Shown: positions 15,798 to 24,978, counted from the first letter of the stretch. The stretch: DNA of 64,000 nt from Nocardia acididurans (GCF_016741815.1 NZ_JAERRJ010000013.1:62001-126000); one strand, 5' to 3'. Notes: a model not told the origin generated them from the letters alone. Made by a program: numbers and translations.

Positions 15798-17021
15798 ATG
15801 GCAGCAGCAGCGACGGTTGCGCCGCGTGCCGGGCAGGGAAGCCAGAGCTGGGCGTACGCGCTCGTCCTGGCGGCGAGCGGCGTGGCGCTGGGCGTCTCCG
15901 GGGTGCCCGCCCCGCTGTACGGCATCTATCAGCAGGAGTGGAATTTCACTCCGCTCACCACCACTTTCGTCTTCGCCGCCTACGCGGTCGCCGCGCTCGG
16001 CGCGGTGCTCGTCTCCGGCCGCATCTCCGACTCCGTGGGCCGAAAGCCGGTGCTGCTGGGCGCATTCGGCGTCATGGTGCTCGGTTTGATCGTCTTCCTG
16101 CTCGCCGACAACGTGGCCATGCTGCGGCTGGCGCGGGCCCTGCACGGCGCGGCGGTCGGCGCGACCGTGGTGGCGGGCGCGGCGGCGCTGCTGGACCTGC
16201 GGCCCGCGCACGGCGCGCGCTCCGGTCAGCTGTCCGGCGTGGCCTTCAATGTCGGTATGGCCGTGGCGATTCTGGGCTCGGCGCTGCTGGCCCAGTACGC
16301 GCCGCACCCGCTGCGCACGCCGTATGTGGTGATCACCGTGGTGTGCCTGCTGGTGGCGGTCGGTGTGCTCGCACTGCGCGAACCGCACACGGCGCGGGTG
16401 GCGGGTCCGATCCGGATCGCCAAACCGGCTGTGCCACAGGAGATTCGCGGCGACTTCTGGTTCTCCGCGCTGGGCGTGATGGCGGCCTGGTCGGTGCTGG
16501 GCGTGCTGCTGTCGCTGTACCCGTCCCTGGCGGCGGCCAAGACCGGCGTGCACAACCTCGTCTTCGGCGGCGCGGTCGTGGCGGCCACCGCCACGGCGGG
16601 TGCGCTCACCCAGTTCTTCGCCACCGGGATCCCGGCCCGGCGCGCGGCCATCGTCGGCGATATCGGCATGGCGATCGCCCTGCTGCTCACCCTGCCCGCG
16701 CTCGCCACGCACAACTGGGTGTGGGTGCTGGCCTCCGGGGTGGTGCTGGGCGCGACCTTCGGCCTCGGTTTCGGCGGTTCGCTGCGGCATCTGTCGAATG
16801 TGGTGCCGCAGCACAAGCGCGGCGAAACCATGTCGGCGTACTACCTGCTGGCCTACTCGGCCATGGCGTTGCCCACGGTGCTGGCCGGATGGGCGGCCAC
16901 CACGTGGGGTTTGAACACCGTGTTCCCCTGGTTCGTCGGTGCCGTCGCGGTGGCGTGCCTGGTGGCAGCGGGTATCGGCTTGCGCCGGAACTCGGCGGCC
17001 AAAGTGCCTGCGACAGTCTGA
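15798..17021 (+). CDS. MFS transporter (DHA1-like drug exporter)
   Basis: A 407-residue major facilitator with twelve hydrophobic segments. Motif A-like sequence GRISDSVGRKPVLLGAFGVM lies between TM2 and TM3 (about residues 75–95), and LARALHGAAVGATVVAGAAALL corresponds to TM4. Proton-coupled export of a toxic compound is the usual role of this group; the substrate is unknown. ATG 15798 is used rather than 15786 because the GGAGGG site lies between them, 4–5 nt before 15798. The gene is transcribed from the operator-bearing promoter shared with the ArsR-like gene, and a small hairpin follows it. Confidence 0.88.
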   Translation: MAAAATVAPRAGQGSQSWAYALVLAASGVALGVSGVPAPLYGIYQQEWNFTPLTTTFVFAAYAVAALGAVLVSGRISDSVGRKPVLLGAFGVMVLGLIVFLLADNVAMLRLARALHGAAVGATVVAGAAALLDLRPAHGARSGQLSGVAFNVGMAVAILGSALLAQYAPHPLRTPYVVITVVCLLVAVGVLALREPHTARVAGPIRIAKPAVPQEIRGDFWFSALGVMAAWSVLGVLLSLYPSLAAAKTGVHNLVFGGAVVAATATAGALTQFFATGIPARRAAIVGDIGMAIALLLTLPALATHNWVWVLASGVVLGATFGLGFGGSLRHLSNVVPQHKRGETMSAYYLLAYSAMALPTVLAGWAATTWGLNTVFPWFVGAVAVACLVAAGIGLRRNSAAKVPATV

Positions 17022-17027
17022 AATACA

Positions 17028-17044
17028 GACACGCTGGGCGTGTC
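17028..17044 (+). terminator. Small hairpin after the MFS gene
   Basis: GACACGC-TGG-GCGTGTC, a perfect 7-bp stem beginning 7 nt after the stop codon. No U-tract; could be a weak terminator. Confidence 0.4.
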
Positions 17045-17058
17045 GCGGGCGCTGTCGC

Positions 17059-17064
17059 TATCCT
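17059..17064 (+). promoter_or_regulatory. -10 element of leaderless pentapeptide-repeat gene
   Basis: TATCCT is followed by 6 nt and the ATG at 17071; no ribosome site is seen. Confidence 0.5.
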
Positions 17065-17070
17065 TCCGCT

Positions 17071-18507
17071 ATGCGGCGGTGGGGGTGGTTCGGCGCGGTG
17101 CCGAACCGGACGGTTCACCGGTCGGCACTGATGAGGGTTGTGGTTCCCGCGGTGGTGATCGGGCTTCTGGTCGGTGTGTGCACAGGATTGCTGCTGCTAC
17201 GCGACGACGGCGAACAGCCGAAACCCTTGGACCGCAACACGATCCTGGTGGCGGTGGTCGCCGGACTGCTGGCCGCGGCGCTATCGCTGCTGGCATTGCG
17301 CCGCCAGCGCGACAGCGAGCGCGGCCGCTTCGCCGAACTGTTCGGGGCGGCGGCCATACAGCTCGGGCACTCCGATGTGGCAGTGCGCATCGCCGGGGTC
17401 TACGCCATGGCGGGGGTCGCGGACGGTGCGGGCACGCCCGGTCAGCGCCAGCAGTGCGTGGACGTGCTGTGCGGCTACCTACGCCTGCCCTACGTGCCCG
17501 ATGAGGGGGCCAGCCACCTGGTCTCCAAAACGCAGCGGATCGAGGACGCCGGGACGGCCGTGGAGCGGGTGTACGGCTACCGGCAGAACGACCGGCAGGT
17601 TCGCGACACCATCCTGCGCGTGATCGCCGGACACCTCCGCCCCGGCGCCGAAAGATCCTGGTCCAGCTGCGATTTCGACTTCTCCGACGTGATCTTCGAG
17701 GATCTGGACTTCCGCGATGTGACCTTCGCGGGCAATGCCACCCGCTTCACCAACGCGGTCTTCGTCGGCGGCCGCGGCACCCACTTCGACCGCGCCCGCT
17801 TCCTCGGCCCGCGAGTCACCTTCCGGGGCGCGGTCTTCCGAGCCGCCGCCACCCGCTTCGACGGCGCGATCTTCGCCCACTCCCAGCCCGTCCGCGGGGA
17901 ACGCGACACCGCCGGAACCACCTTCACCGACGTGACCTTCGCCGCCCCGGTCTCCTTCGACGGCGCCCAGTTCGGCGGTGTCCGCACCGCCTTCACCCGC
18001 GCCACCTTCGCCGGTGACCGCAGCAGCTTCGCCGACGCCACCTTCGCCGCGGACCTCACCACCTTCGAGCACGTCCTCTTCGACGGCGGCCGGGTGACCT
18101 TCGCGACCGCCCGGTTCTCCAGCGCCAGAATCACGTTCGCCGATATCCGGTGCTACGCCGAGGCCACCGCCTTCGACTGCGCCCACCTGGGCAGCCGCGG
18201 CCGCTGGCGGGTCGGCGGCACCCGCGAGACCACCTTCGCGCGCGCCGAATACCACGGCCGCGTCTCCTTCGCCGACGCCGTCTTCGACGGCCGCGCCGCG
18301 ATCTTCACCGGCGGCGACTTCTTCGGCGAAATCTCCTTCCGCAGAGCGGCATTCGACGCCCGCGAGGTCGTGTTCGAGAAGCCGAAAGCCTGGGTCGGCG
18401 TCCGCTTCGACTGGGACGAGAACCCCACCACCAAACCCGCCAACATCCGCCCGGAAGCCTGGCCGCCGGTGCCCGCCGAGAGCACACCCGAACTGACCAA
18501 AGGCTGA
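17071..18507 (+). CDS. Membrane protein with pentapeptide-like repeats
   Basis: A 478-residue protein. Two hydrophobic helices near the N-terminus (VVVPAVVIGLLVGVCTGLLL and ILVAVVAGLLAAALSLLAL) anchor it; a cytoplasmic region follows, then from about residue 205 a long array of degenerate pentapeptide repeats built on F-x-x-A-x-F (DLDFRDVTFAG, ARFLGPRVTF, ATFAGDRSSFADATF). Such arrays fold into a right-handed square beta-helix; some mimic DNA and protect gyrase, most have unknown roles. ATG 17071 is chosen for its TATCCT-N6-ATG leaderless promoter; ATG 17131, next to the first helix, is the alternative. Confidence 0.82.
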   Translation: MRRWGWFGAVPNRTVHRSALMRVVVPAVVIGLLVGVCTGLLLLRDDGEQPKPLDRNTILVAVVAGLLAAALSLLALRRQRDSERGRFAELFGAAAIQLGHSDVAVRIAGVYAMAGVADGAGTPGQRQQCVDVLCGYLRLPYVPDEGASHLVSKTQRIEDAGTAVERVYGYRQNDRQVRDTILRVIAGHLRPGAERSWSSCDFDFSDVIFEDLDFRDVTFAGNATRFTNAVFVGGRGTHFDRARFLGPRVTFRGAVFRAAATRFDGAIFAHSQPVRGERDTAGTTFTDVTFAAPVSFDGAQFGGVRTAFTRATFAGDRSSFADATFAADLTTFEHVLFDGGRVTFATARFSSARITFADIRCYAEATAFDCAHLGSRGRWRVGGTRETTFARAEYHGRVSFADAVFDGRAAIFTGGDFFGEISFRRAAFDAREVVFEKPKAWVGVRFDWDENPTTKPANIRPEAWPPVPAESTPELTKG

Positions 18508-18561
18508 ACCGCCTCGTCGTCCCGGCGTGCGGCGCACCCGCGTCACGCCGAGGTCTTCGGC

Positions 18562-19656
18562 CTAGCGGGCGGGGAAGCGGATGACGCGGTCGTCGCCGGT
18601 CGCCGGGTCGCCGCGGCCGTCGGTGTTGGAGGTGGTCACCCAGAGCGCGCCGTCCGGTGCGACGGCGACAGTGCGGAGGCGGCCGAGCTGATTCTCCAGG
18701 CGGGCTTCGGGTTTGCCGGTGCGGCCGTCGCTCAGGGGGACGGTCCAGAGGCGTTCGCCGCGGAGGGCGGCGGCGTAGAGGGTGTCACCGGTGATCGCGA
18801 TACCCGAGGGGGAGGCTTCCGACGGTTTCCAGGTGACCAGGGGCTGGGTGAATTCGCCGCCGCGGGTGTCGCCACTGCCCTCCACCTCGGGCCAGCCGTA
18901 GTTGCGGCCGGGTTCGATCAGATTGATCTCGTCGAAGGCGTTGCGGCCGAATTCGGCGGCGAACAGGCGGCCCGAGGAATCCCAGGCCAGGCCCTGTACG
19001 TTGCGGTGCCCGAGGCTGTAGACGGGCGAGCCGGGCGTCGGATTGCCCGGTGCCGCAGCGCCTTCCGGGGTGAGGCGCAGGATCTTTCCATTGGGATCGG
19101 CCGGGTCCTGGGAGCGCGAGGTCTGCCCGGCGTCGCCGGTGCCGACGTAGAGCAGCCCGTCGGGGCCGAAGGCGATCCGCCCCCCGTCGTGGATGGAGCC
19201 CTTGGCGATACCGCTGAAGATCACCTGCGGCTGCCCGTCGAGCCGGAAGCGCACGATCCGATTGTCCTGTGCGGCAGTGAAGTACGCGTACACGTACCGG
19301 TCTTCGGCGTAGCCCGGTGAGACCGCGATGCCGAGCAATCCGGCTTCCCCGGTCGCCTCCACGCCCGGCACCTCGTACACCCGCTCGGTGCCGACGCCGG
19401 GCGTGACCTTCACGATCGCGCCCGAATCCCGTTCGGCCACAAGCGCACTCCCGTCGGGCAGGAAGGCCAGCCCCCACGGCACGTCGAGCCCCTGCGCCAC
19501 ATCCTCCCCGGCCGCCAGATCGGGCACACCGGAGGGCTGGCTCGGAGCCGTCCGCGTGACGGTGGCGGTCGCCGTAGGCCGCGAATCCGTGTCCTGCCCG
19601 CAGGCGACGGCCCCCAGCAGAAAAGCGACGGTCAGAACCCCTAGTCGTGCGCGCAT
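18562..19656 (-). CDS. Soluble-glucose/sorbosone dehydrogenase-like lipoprotein
   Basis: A 364-residue six-bladed beta-propeller of the GSDH family, whose characterised members oxidise aldose sugars using PQQ outside the membrane. A lipoprotein signal ends at Cys19 (LLGAVACG). Family blocks are GLDVPWGLAFLPDGSALVAER (blade 1), GEAGLLGIAVSPGY, SIHDGGRIAFGPDGLLYVGTGD and LGHRNVQGLAWDSSGRLFAAEFG, the last two forming the calcium/PQQ-binding region. The catalytic histidine region is HDGGR. Whether this actinomycete makes PQQ cannot be judged here. It ends tail-to-tail with the pentapeptide-repeat gene. Confidence 0.9.
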   Translation of the reverse strand: MRARLGVLTVAFLLGAVACGQDTDSRPTATATVTRTAPSQPSGVPDLAAGEDVAQGLDVPWGLAFLPDGSALVAERDSGAIVKVTPGVGTERVYEVPGVEATGEAGLLGIAVSPGYAEDRYVYAYFTAAQDNRIVRFRLDGQPQVIFSGIAKGSIHDGGRIAFGPDGLLYVGTGDAGQTSRSQDPADPNGKILRLTPEGAAAPGNPTPGSPVYSLGHRNVQGLAWDSSGRLFAAEFGRNAFDEINLIEPGRNYGWPEVEGSGDTRGGEFTQPLVTWKPSEASPSGIAITGDTLYAAALRGERLWTVPLSDGRTGKPEARLENQLGRLRTVAVAPDGALWVTTSNTDGRGDPATGDDRVIRFPAR

Positions 19657-19814
19657 ACCTCCATCATGACCATCAAGACCGCGAACTGGCCCTGAAGAGG
19701 GCGCAATGTCGGATTGCTACTGAATTGCGCCATGGGATAGCTTGCAGGCGGAGTGGGACTGGACCGTGCCGTGCGCCTGTCGATCAGCCACACTGGTAGG
19801 TGTAGGGAAAGTCG

Positions 19815-20582
19815 TTGTGGGGGTTGGGTGTGCACTGGGTGCTGATCGCCGTGGCTGTGTCGCTGCTGGTTGCCGCCACGGTGATCGGGATTCGACGAAC
19901 ACGCGGACGACCGCGAGGGGAGCGCGGCGCACTGGCTCCCGTGCTCGCCCTGCTGGGCGCACTCGCCCTGCTGATCGGCCTGCTTCCGGCCGCCCAGGAC
20001 GTGGCCTCCGACCTGGGCGGTGCGACCGTCGCGGGCACCGCCGGGCCGACCGCGCCCGGCCTCGTCCCCGCGGGCCTGCCGACCGCGACCACCAGCGCCA
20101 AACCCGCCGCCCCCGACCCGCTCGCCGCGCTGCGGGTCGGTGACTGTGTCGAGGTCCCCATGGACCAGGTCGCCGACCCGAAGACGGGCGAGCCGACCTG
20201 GGAGGCGGGATCCCCCGCCCCGGCCGACTGCGACTCCCTCGACGCGAATTACCGTGTGGTGCAAACGGGTCCGGGCGAGTGCACGGGAAACCTCTACAAA
20301 CTGGAGACCTCCCGGCACGACAAGTCCGGCAACCTGATCTACCACCTGTGCCTGGCTTTCGACTGGCGCGTGGGCGTCTGCTACGACGCCACCCAGATGG
20401 ACGAACCTCTCAAGGTCGACTGCACCACCCCCGGCCCGCACATCGTGCAGGTGACCGCGGTCCTGCTCGACACCACCGAGGGCGGCGGCTGCCCGCGCGA
20501 CGGTCAGGGCGCGGTCTGGGTCGTCTGGGAGAAGCGTGTCATGACGGTGTGCTTCCGCGGCAGCGACGACCCGGGCCGCTGA
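19815..20582 (+). CDS. Membrane protein with extracytoplasmic Cys-rich domain
   Basis: Family not recognised with certainty; the arrangement resembles LppU/septum-formation-like actinobacterial proteins. Of 255 residues, the first about 60 contain two hydrophobic segments (WVLIAVAVSLLVAATVIGI and LAPVLALLGALALLIGLLP); after an Ala/Pro/Thr linker comes a domain opening with LRVGDCVEVP and containing seven or eight cysteines (CDSLDANYRVV, GECTGNLYKLE, YHLCLAFDWRVGVCYDA, VKVDCTTPGPH), probably disulfide-bonded outside the membrane. The TTG at 19815 has an AGGG site 7 nt before it; GTG 19830 is possible. It ends 13 bp from a convergent methyltransferase. Confidence 0.72.
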   Translation: MWGLGVHWVLIAVAVSLLVAATVIGIRRTRGRPRGERGALAPVLALLGALALLIGLLPAAQDVASDLGGATVAGTAGPTAPGLVPAGLPTATTSAKPAAPDPLAALRVGDCVEVPMDQVADPKTGEPTWEAGSPAPADCDSLDANYRVVQTGPGECTGNLYKLETSRHDKSGNLIYHLCLAFDWRVGVCYDATQMDEPLKVDCTTPGPHIVQVTAVLLDTTEGGGCPRDGQGAVWVVWEKRVMTVCFRGSDDPGR

Positions 20583-20595
20583 CCGGCCGCGCGGT

Positions 20596-21252
20596 TCAGC
20601 GGCGACGGCCGATGGTGATGCCGTCCGGAATCAGCCATGTCGGCAGGGGCCGGTGGATCTTGCGCTGGGCGACCACCTCGAATCCGGCGTCCTCCAGCAA
20701 CTTCCGCGTCGCCCGCTGTGACGGCGCGTGCGCCGGCATGATCGGGCTGCGCGTGATCCGCTGGATCGGCCCCGCCGTCGGGCTGCTCGGCAACATGGTC
20801 GCGATGGCCACCAACCCGCCGGGAACCAGCACCCGATGGAATTCCCGCAGCGCCACCGGATGGTCGAAGAAATGGAAGGCGCTGGTGGTCACCACCGCGT
20901 CGAGCGCGCCGTCGGTGAGCGGCAATTGCTCGGCGGGCGAGTGCAGCCAGCGCACCTGCGCGTTCCGGGCGCGGGCCTGGGCGAGCATGCCGGTGGAGGC
21001 GTCCACGCCATACACCGCCTCGGGTCGCAGTTCACGCTGGATCCGGGCAGTGAGAATGCCCGTCCCGCAACCGATATCGGCGATGCGGCGGGATCCGGCG
21101 GCGCGCAGTTCGGCGACCATCTCGTCCTGTGGCGGGCGGTAGACGATGTACTGCAACGGCCGCGTGTCATAGGCGCGGGCGACCGTGCCGAAGAATTTCG
21201 TCACGACGGAATTGAGGCCCCGATTGCCGGCGGCCAGGGAAGGTGTGCTCAT
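20596..21252 (-). CDS. Class I SAM-dependent methyltransferase
   Basis: A 218-residue methyltransferase. Motif I IADIGCGTGILTARIQREL (about residues 58–76) binds S-adenosylmethionine, VYGVDASTGMLAQARAR supplies the acidic ribose-binding residue, and LDAVVTTSAFHFFDHP and LREFHRVLVPGGLVAIAT are motifs IV and V. The UbiE-like core suggests a small-molecule acceptor, otherwise unknown. The ATG is preceded by AGAGGAG. It diverges from the alcohol dehydrogenase gene, separated by 77 bp. Confidence 0.9.
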   Translation of the reverse strand: MSTPSLAAGNRGLNSVVTKFFGTVARAYDTRPLQYIVYRPPQDEMVAELRAAGSRRIADIGCGTGILTARIQRELRPEAVYGVDASTGMLAQARARNAQVRWLHSPAEQLPLTDGALDAVVTTSAFHFFDHPVALREFHRVLVPGGLVAIATMLPSSPTAGPIQRITRSPIMPAHAPSQRATRKLLEDAGFEVVAQRKIHRPLPTWLIPDGITIGRRR

Positions 21253-21316
21253 GGGTGCTCCTCTATCCGAGACACATCGAAGCAGATATCCAGCTGTCTG
21301 GGAAGGTGCCGTGGAG

Positions 21317-21322
21317 TACCGT
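21317..21322 (+). promoter_or_regulatory. -10 element of leaderless alcohol dehydrogenase gene
   Basis: TACCGT is followed by 7 nt and the ATG at 21330; no ribosome site. Confidence 0.5.
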
Positions 21323-21329
21323 CGGGCCC

Positions 21330-22463
21330 ATGAGGATTCGCGGTGCTGTCCTGGAACGAATCGGAGCCGAGACGCCGTTCGCGCAGTCGAAGCCGATCAC
21401 GGTGAGCGAACTGGATCTGGGGGAGCCCGGACCCGGTGAACTGCTCGTCCGGATCGAGGCGGCGGGCCTGTGCCATTCGGATCTCTCGGTGGTGGACGGC
21501 AACCGGGTGCGCCCGGTGCCCATGCTGCTCGGCCACGAGGCCGCCGGAATCGTCGAGGCCGTGGGCGCGGAGACCGGCGATATCGCGGGCGAGGGCGATA
21601 TCGCCGTCGGCCAGCGCGTGATCATGACCTTCCTGCCCCGCTGCGGCGAATGCTCCGGCTGCGCCACCGAGGGCCGAACCCCCTGTCTCGCAGGCAGTTT
21701 GGCCAACAACGCCGGTGAACTGCTGAGCGGCGGCCGCCGCCTGCTGCGCGACGGCGCGCAGGTGCACCATCACCTGGGCGTCTCCGCCTTCGCCACGCAC
21801 GCCGTGGTGGACCGCCGCTCGGTGGTGCCCGTGGACGACGACGTGCCGCCGGACGTCGCGGCCGTGCTGGGCTGCGCGGTGCTGACCGGCGGTGGGGCAC
21901 TGCTGAATTCGGCGAAACCCGCCCCGGCCGATCGCATCATGGTGGTCGGGCTCGGCGGGGTGGGCATGGCGGCCGTGCTGGTCGCCGCCGCCCTGCGGGA
22001 AGGCACGGGCCGCGACGTGATCGCCGTGGACACCGTGCCGGACAAATTGAAGATCGCCCTGGAGTTGGGCGCGACCCAGGCGTACACCCCGGCCGAAGTG
22101 GCCAAGCAGGGCATTGTGGCCGAGGCCGTGATCGAGGCCGCCGGAAATATCCGCGCCTTCGAAACCGCCATCGCCGCAACGGCTCCCGGCGGCACCACCG
22201 TCACCGTCGGCCTGCCCGCCCCCGACGCCGTGGCCTCGATCTCCCCGCTCGGCCTGGTGGCCCAGGGCCGTTCGATCGTCGGCAGCTACCTGGGTTCGGC
22301 GGTGCCGTCGCGCGATATCCCCGAATTCGTGCGCATGTGGCGGGAGGGCAGGCTGCCGGTGGAGCGCCTGGTCTCCTCCCGCATCCGCCTGGAGGACATC
22401 AACGAGGCCATGGACGAGCTGGCCGCCGGCCACGCCCTGCGCCAGGTCATCGTGTTCGACTGA
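21330..22463 (+). CDS. Zinc-dependent alcohol dehydrogenase (MDR family)
   Basis: A 377-residue medium-chain dehydrogenase. The catalytic zinc site is GLCHSDLSVVDG followed by LLGHEAAGIVEAVG (Cys and His ligands about residues 45 and 70); the structural zinc lobe is CGECSGCATEGRTPC (four Cys about 105–120); and the NAD-binding Rossmann turn is VVGLGGVGMAAVLVA (about 207–221). The pattern suits class III-like or aryl-alcohol NAD(H) enzymes, possibly mycothiol- or alcohol-linked; the substrate is undetermined. ATG 21330 is supported by the homologous start MRIRGAVL and by TACCGT-N7-ATG. It ends 10 bp from the convergent phytase-like gene. Confidence 0.92.
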   Translation: MRIRGAVLERIGAETPFAQSKPITVSELDLGEPGPGELLVRIEAAGLCHSDLSVVDGNRVRPVPMLLGHEAAGIVEAVGAETGDIAGEGDIAVGQRVIMTFLPRCGECSGCATEGRTPCLAGSLANNAGELLSGGRRLLRDGAQVHHHLGVSAFATHAVVDRRSVVPVDDDVPPDVAAVLGCAVLTGGGALLNSAKPAPADRIMVVGLGGVGMAAVLVAAALREGTGRDVIAVDTVPDKLKIALELGATQAYTPAEVAKQGIVAEAVIEAAGNIRAFETAIAATAPGGTTVTVGLPAPDAVASISPLGLVAQGRSIVGSYLGSAVPSRDIPEFVRMWREGRLPVERLVSSRIRLEDINEAMDELAAGHALRQVIVFD

Positions 22464-22472
22464 GCCCGGGGG

Positions 22473-24044
22473 TCAGCGGACGTCGAACGTGATCGTCTTC
22501 GTCCGCGTCGTGGCGGGCAGCTTGGTGGTGTCCACCATCAGGATCTCGCCCGAGTCCGGTACGCCGTTCGGCATGGTCTTGGCTTCCAGGCCGAACGGCG
22601 GCTGATCGCCCGTGACGCCCGCCAGCCCGAAGTCGCTGTCATTGGCGATGTAGAGCGTCTTGCCGCCGTCGGTGGTGGCGACACCCTCGATCTTGTCGTG
22701 GCCGAAGAACTTTCCGTCACCGTTGAGCTCGGTCACCAGCCCGCCGAGGTCGAGGCCGAGCTTCTTGCTCACCGGCGTGATCCCGGCCTTCCGCAGTGCG
22801 GCCACCCCGTCGGCGGTGCTCACCGCGCCGACCCAGGTTTCGAGCGGTTTCCCGTCGATCTGCAGGCCCTGCTCCGGGTTGTACTGCGCCCCTGCGACTG
22901 TGGACTGCGGCCCGATATCGGTCGCCTGCGAGATGTCGATGGTCCACAGTTTCTTGTTCGCCCTGGGCTCCTTGTTGCCGTCGCGCTCGTCCACCAGGAA
23001 CGTGGTGCTACTCAACGCGGTGATCTCGGACGCGCCCAGCTTCTCCTTCGGGTTCTCCAGCGGATACGCGAACTCCTTGACCGCCTTGGTCTTCAGATCA
23101 ACGGTCACGATGCGCGTCATCGGCACCTCGCGCGCGGAGCTCAATCCCGCTGTGGTCAAACCACTCTGGATGATGCCCACCAGCGTGCCGCCGTCCGGGG
23201 TGACGGTGAGCCCCTCCATGCCCTGGTTCGGCGTGCGCAGCCCCAGCTCCCTGGGCAGTCCGCGCCCCGGCGCGAGCCGCTCCAGCTCGGTGCCCTTGGC
23301 GTCGAAATGCACCAGGAACGGCCCGTATTCGTCGGAGACCCAGAAGGTGCCGTCGGCGAGCGCGACCAGGCCCTCGCTGTCGATGCCGTGGTCGGTGGGG
23401 GCGAGCACGTTCCCGTTGAGATCCTTCATGGTCTCGCCGGTGTTGGCGGACAGATCGACCATCCCGTTGAACGGCTGCCCGGCCGGATTCTTCAGCAGGA
23501 TCGTGGACTGCACGACCGCCTTGGTGCCGACCATCCTGAACTTCGCGATCTGCGGCGTGAAATCCGAGACGGGAGCGACCTTTTCGTTCTTGCCCTTGCC
23601 GTCCACATTCGGGCCGCGGTCGGTGAGCCCGTAGAACTCGTCCGTCGACCCCGGCACCGGCACGAACGCCGACCCGTACGCACTGCCCTGCACGGTGACG
23701 CCACCGTATTCACCCAGCGGCTCGATATCGGTGGTGTACAGCTTCACCGCGTCGGTGGTGGTGACGGTGACGCTGTCCGATCCGGTGTACCCGGCGGCCG
23801 GCGTGTACACCACCGACCCGTCGGTCCGGCGGCTGATGGTCCCGTGCTGCGGATCCGCGATCGCGACCGCCGCCGAGCCGCCGGACTTCGCCAGCAGTTC
23901 GTCCAGCGAGATCACCAGCGGCTGATCCCTGGTGGCGGTGAAGTCGGCCCCGCCATCGGACGAGGACGAACAACCGGCGGTGGCAGCGGCGGCGCACACG
24001 GCGACGGCGACGAGCGCGCTACGGGTATTACGGCGAATTCTCAC
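22473..24044 (-). CDS. Lipoprotein with phytase-like esterase domain
   Basis: A 523-residue exported protein. A basic start, hydrophobic segment and lipobox (AAATAGCSS, Cys about 25) indicate acylation. Residues about 35–95 form a short cadherin/Big-like module (LDELLAKSGGSAAVAIADP, VVYTPAAGYTGSDSVTVTT). The rest fits the esterase-like activity of phytase family (PF13449): YGLTDRGPNVDGKG, DSEGLVALADGTFWVSDEYG, NQGMEGLTVTPDGGTLVGIIQ and a C-terminal IEGVATTDGGKTLYIANDSDF, with acidic metal-binding loops. Phosphate release outside the cell is plausible but unproven. The GTG start has TAGGCA 6 nt upstream, close to a leaderless promoter. Confidence 0.88.
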   Translation of the reverse strand: MRIRRNTRSALVAVAVCAAAATAGCSSSSDGGADFTATRDQPLVISLDELLAKSGGSAAVAIADPQHGTISRRTDGSVVYTPAAGYTGSDSVTVTTTDAVKLYTTDIEPLGEYGGVTVQGSAYGSAFVPVPGSTDEFYGLTDRGPNVDGKGKNEKVAPVSDFTPQIAKFRMVGTKAVVQSTILLKNPAGQPFNGMVDLSANTGETMKDLNGNVLAPTDHGIDSEGLVALADGTFWVSDEYGPFLVHFDAKGTELERLAPGRGLPRELGLRTPNQGMEGLTVTPDGGTLVGIIQSGLTTAGLSSAREVPMTRIVTVDLKTKAVKEFAYPLENPKEKLGASEITALSSTTFLVDERDGNKEPRANKKLWTIDISQATDIGPQSTVAGAQYNPEQGLQIDGKPLETWVGAVSTADGVAALRKAGITPVSKKLGLDLGGLVTELNGDGKFFGHDKIEGVATTDGGKTLYIANDSDFGLAGVTGDQPPFGLEAKTMPNGVPDSGEILMVDTTKLPATTRTKTITFDVR

Positions 24045-24222
24045 CAGCGATGCCTATCTGCTCGATTCGACGCCGAGTTGGCCGGAAGCTGAACAGTTGC
24101 GGACGCGCGCATGGCGTGGCGTCCGCCACGCGGGCCCACCGGGCTCGTTTCCGCGCGACCGCCGCCCGATAGGCTCTGACCTGACGAACGAGTGTCGAGT
24201 CGAAGTGATGTGAGGAGACCAG

Positions 24223-24978
24223 GTGACCACGAACCGGATCCGGGTGGGTGTGCTCGGGGCGCGCGGCAAGGTCGGGCAGGCCATCTGCGCCGGGGTCGAA
24301 GCGGCCGCCGATCTGGAGCTGGTGGCCCAGGTCGACAAGGACGACGCCCTGGCGACCTTCACCGAGTCCGGCACCCAGGTGGTCGTCGACTTCACCCACC
24401 CCGACGTGGTGATGCCCAATCTGAAGTTCCTGGTGGAGAACGGCATTCACGCCGTCGTCGGCACCACCGGCTTCGACGCGGACCGCTTGGAGCAGGTACG
24501 CGGCTGGCTGGCCGCGAGCCCGGGAACCAGCGTGCTCATCGCGCCCAACTTCGCCATCGGCGCGGTGCTGTCCATGCGCTTCGCCGAGCAGGCCGCCCGC
24601 TGGTTCGAATCCGTCGAGGTCATCGAACTGCACCACCCGAACAAGGCCGACGCCCCGTCGGGCACCGCCTACCGCACCGCGGGCCTCATCGCCGCCGCGC
24701 GCGAGAAGGCCGGTGTGGGCCGCAGCCCCGACGCCACCTCCACCGAACTCGAGGGCGCGCGCGGCGCGGACGTGGACGGCGTCCGCGTGCACTCGGTGCG
24801 CCTCGCGGGGCTGGTCGCGCACCAGGAGGTGCTGTTCGGCACCCAGGGCGAGACGCTGACCATCCGCCACGACTCCATCGACCGCACCTCCTTCGTGCCC
24901 GGCGTCCTGCTCGGCGTCCGCAAGGCCCCGTTCCGCCCCGGCCTCACCGTGGGCATCGACGAGCTGCTCGACCTGTGA
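24223..24978 (+). CDS. dapB: 4-hydroxy-tetrahydrodipicolinate reductase
   Basis: DapB reduces the DapA product with NAD(P)H in the lysine/meso-diaminopimelate pathway, needed for peptidoglycan. At 251 residues it is full length. The nucleotide fold reads VGVLGARGKVGQAICAGV (residues about 5–22), the second motif is VVDFTHPDVV, and the catalytic/substrate block is ELHHPNKADAPSGTA (about 130–144) with the paired histidines and lysine. The GTG start has a GAGGAGACC site. A TAGGCT at about 24172 could be the -10. The downstream gene starts within the dapB stop. dapA lies 16 kb away in the same orientation. Confidence 0.97.
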   Translation: MTTNRIRVGVLGARGKVGQAICAGVEAAADLELVAQVDKDDALATFTESGTQVVVDFTHPDVVMPNLKFLVENGIHAVVGTTGFDADRLEQVRGWLAASPGTSVLIAPNFAIGAVLSMRFAEQAARWFESVEVIELHHPNKADAPSGTAYRTAGLIAAAREKAGVGRSPDATSTELEGARGADVDGVRVHSVRLAGLVAHQEVLFGTQGETLTIRHDSIDRTSFVPGVLLGVRKAPFRPGLTVGIDELLDL

